Part shown: positions 6,371 through 6,810 of the stretch, one piece after another
How positions within the stretch are numbered: the first letter of the stretch is position 1
Layout: each line of letters begins with the position of its first letter
From: Erysipelotrichaceae bacterium
GTDB lineage: Bacteria; Bacillota_I; Bacilli_A; Erysipelotrichales; Erysipelotrichaceae
DNA: 6,810 nt
NCBI GenBank assembly: GCA_024709285.1
Contig: JANJWY010000094.1
Coordinates: 1-6,810 of the forward strand
Reading direction: 5' to 3'
Notes under the pieces: model-generated
What the model was told of the DNA's origin: nothing
Databases searched by the model: none
The model's input: only the letters and a program-made list of their open reading frames with translations
Made by a program: the position numbers and the translations under genes

Positions 6371-6810
6371 TTGGTCAGAAGCTGAAAAAATCAATCAGCC
6401 GTTATTGATCACACAGTCAACACGCGGCGTTACTACGGCCGGTGCACCTTATATGTCGTTGGTGGTACAAGATAAAACCGGAAGCATGGAAGGCAAATTA
6501 TGGGATGTAAAGGAAGAACAGGCAGCACTGGCCGAACCGGGCAGAATCGTTACGATCGTCGGTGAAGTGCTGAAATACCGCAATTCGCTTCAGTTACGCA
6601 TTCACAATGTGTTGCCGGTCATAGGGGATTTTGATCCGACCGCCTTTGTGAATGTGTCTAAATATTCCAAAGAATTCTTAAAAGGTAAAATCGATGCAGC
6701 CATTGCTTCAATTGAAGACGATATTTATCGCGGTATATCTCAGATGTGCATTGAAAGATACGAAAAAGACTTTTATGAGTATCCGGCCGCATCAAAAAAT
6801 CATCACGACT
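6348..6810 (+). CDS. yhaM: 3'-5' exoribonuclease YhaM, 3'-truncated by window edge
   Basis: 154 residues are visible of a family usually about 310 long. YhaM is a cytoplasmic, metal-dependent 3'-5' exonuclease that trims RNA and can degrade single-stranded DNA. The N-terminal half (about residues 10-85) is an OB-fold nucleic-acid-binding domain: LLITQSTRGVTTAG, then PYMSLVVQDKTGSMEGKLWD, then a GRIVTIVGEVLKYRNSLQLRI strand set. A helical connector follows. The fragment ends at YEYPAASKNHHD, the PAA.xNHH entry to the HD-type catalytic domain, so the first metal-site histidines are just visible and the rest lies beyond 6810. The start ATG 6348 overlaps the upstream stop (6368-6370) by 23 nt in another frame and has its own GGAG site. 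It is at least the third gene of the operon, with no promoter or terminator between it and the GT4-RecX gene. The family call is confident from the OB-fold plus HD entry; an intact HD domain cannot be checked here. Confidence 0.92.
   Translation, partial: MNQKTVSSWSEAEKINQPLLITQSTRGVTTAGAPYMSLVVQDKTGSMEGKLWDVKEEQAALAEPGRIVTIVGEVLKYRNSLQLRIHNVLPVIGDFDPTAFVNVSKYSKEFLKGKIDAAIASIEDDIYRGISQMCIERYEKDFYEYPAASKNHHD

Overview
The window looks like chromosome from an anaerobic, low-to-moderate G+C Firmicute (Bacillota). The main grounds are a single-chain pyruvate:ferredoxin oxidoreductase, a YhaM-type exoribonuclease (a family typical of Firmicutes), strong GGAGG-type ribosome binding sites, and a flippase-like membrane protein beside a glycolipid-type GT4 glycosyltransferase. 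The class is not certain. An Erysipelotrichia-like lineage is my guess from the overall feel of the proteins, and a tree would be needed to settle it. All genes lie on the + strand, and I see no mobile element, CRISPR array, tRNA or rRNA.

Region 1 (1-3200) holds all but roughly the first 120 residues of nifJ, the central fermentation enzyme that splits pyruvate to acetyl-CoA, CO2 and reduced ferredoxin. It is intact to its stop and is followed at once by a strong intrinsic terminator, so it is transcriptionally separate from what follows.

Region 2 (3198-3325) is a short intergenic region with a near-consensus sigma-A promoter (TTGAAC, 17 nt, TATACT) and a perfect 10-bp-arm palindrome just before the ribosome binding site of the next gene. 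The palindrome also contains a perfect TATAAT. This looks like a regulated operon head.

Region 3 (3326-6810 and beyond) is a tightly packed operon of at least three genes. The first encodes a polytopic membrane protein of the LPG-synthase-TM/flippase-like family. The second starts 12 nt after the first one's stop and encodes a 667-residue protein. Its first ~390 residues are a complete GT4 glycosyltransferase resembling diacylglycerol glucosyltransferases, and its last ~270 residues are an apparently full-length RecX-like protein fused in frame. The third gene, yhaM, overlaps the end of the fusion gene by 23 nt and runs off the window after its OB-fold, at the start of the HD nuclease domain.

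The membrane protein and glycosyltransferase make sense together as a glycolipid or envelope-polymer synthesis and transport pair. RecX (RecA modulator) and YhaM (3'-5' exonuclease) are nucleic-acid proteins. The covalent GT4-RecX joint is the most unusual thing here: either two unrelated activities became fused by gene compaction, or there is a real link between envelope lipid synthesis and recombination control.
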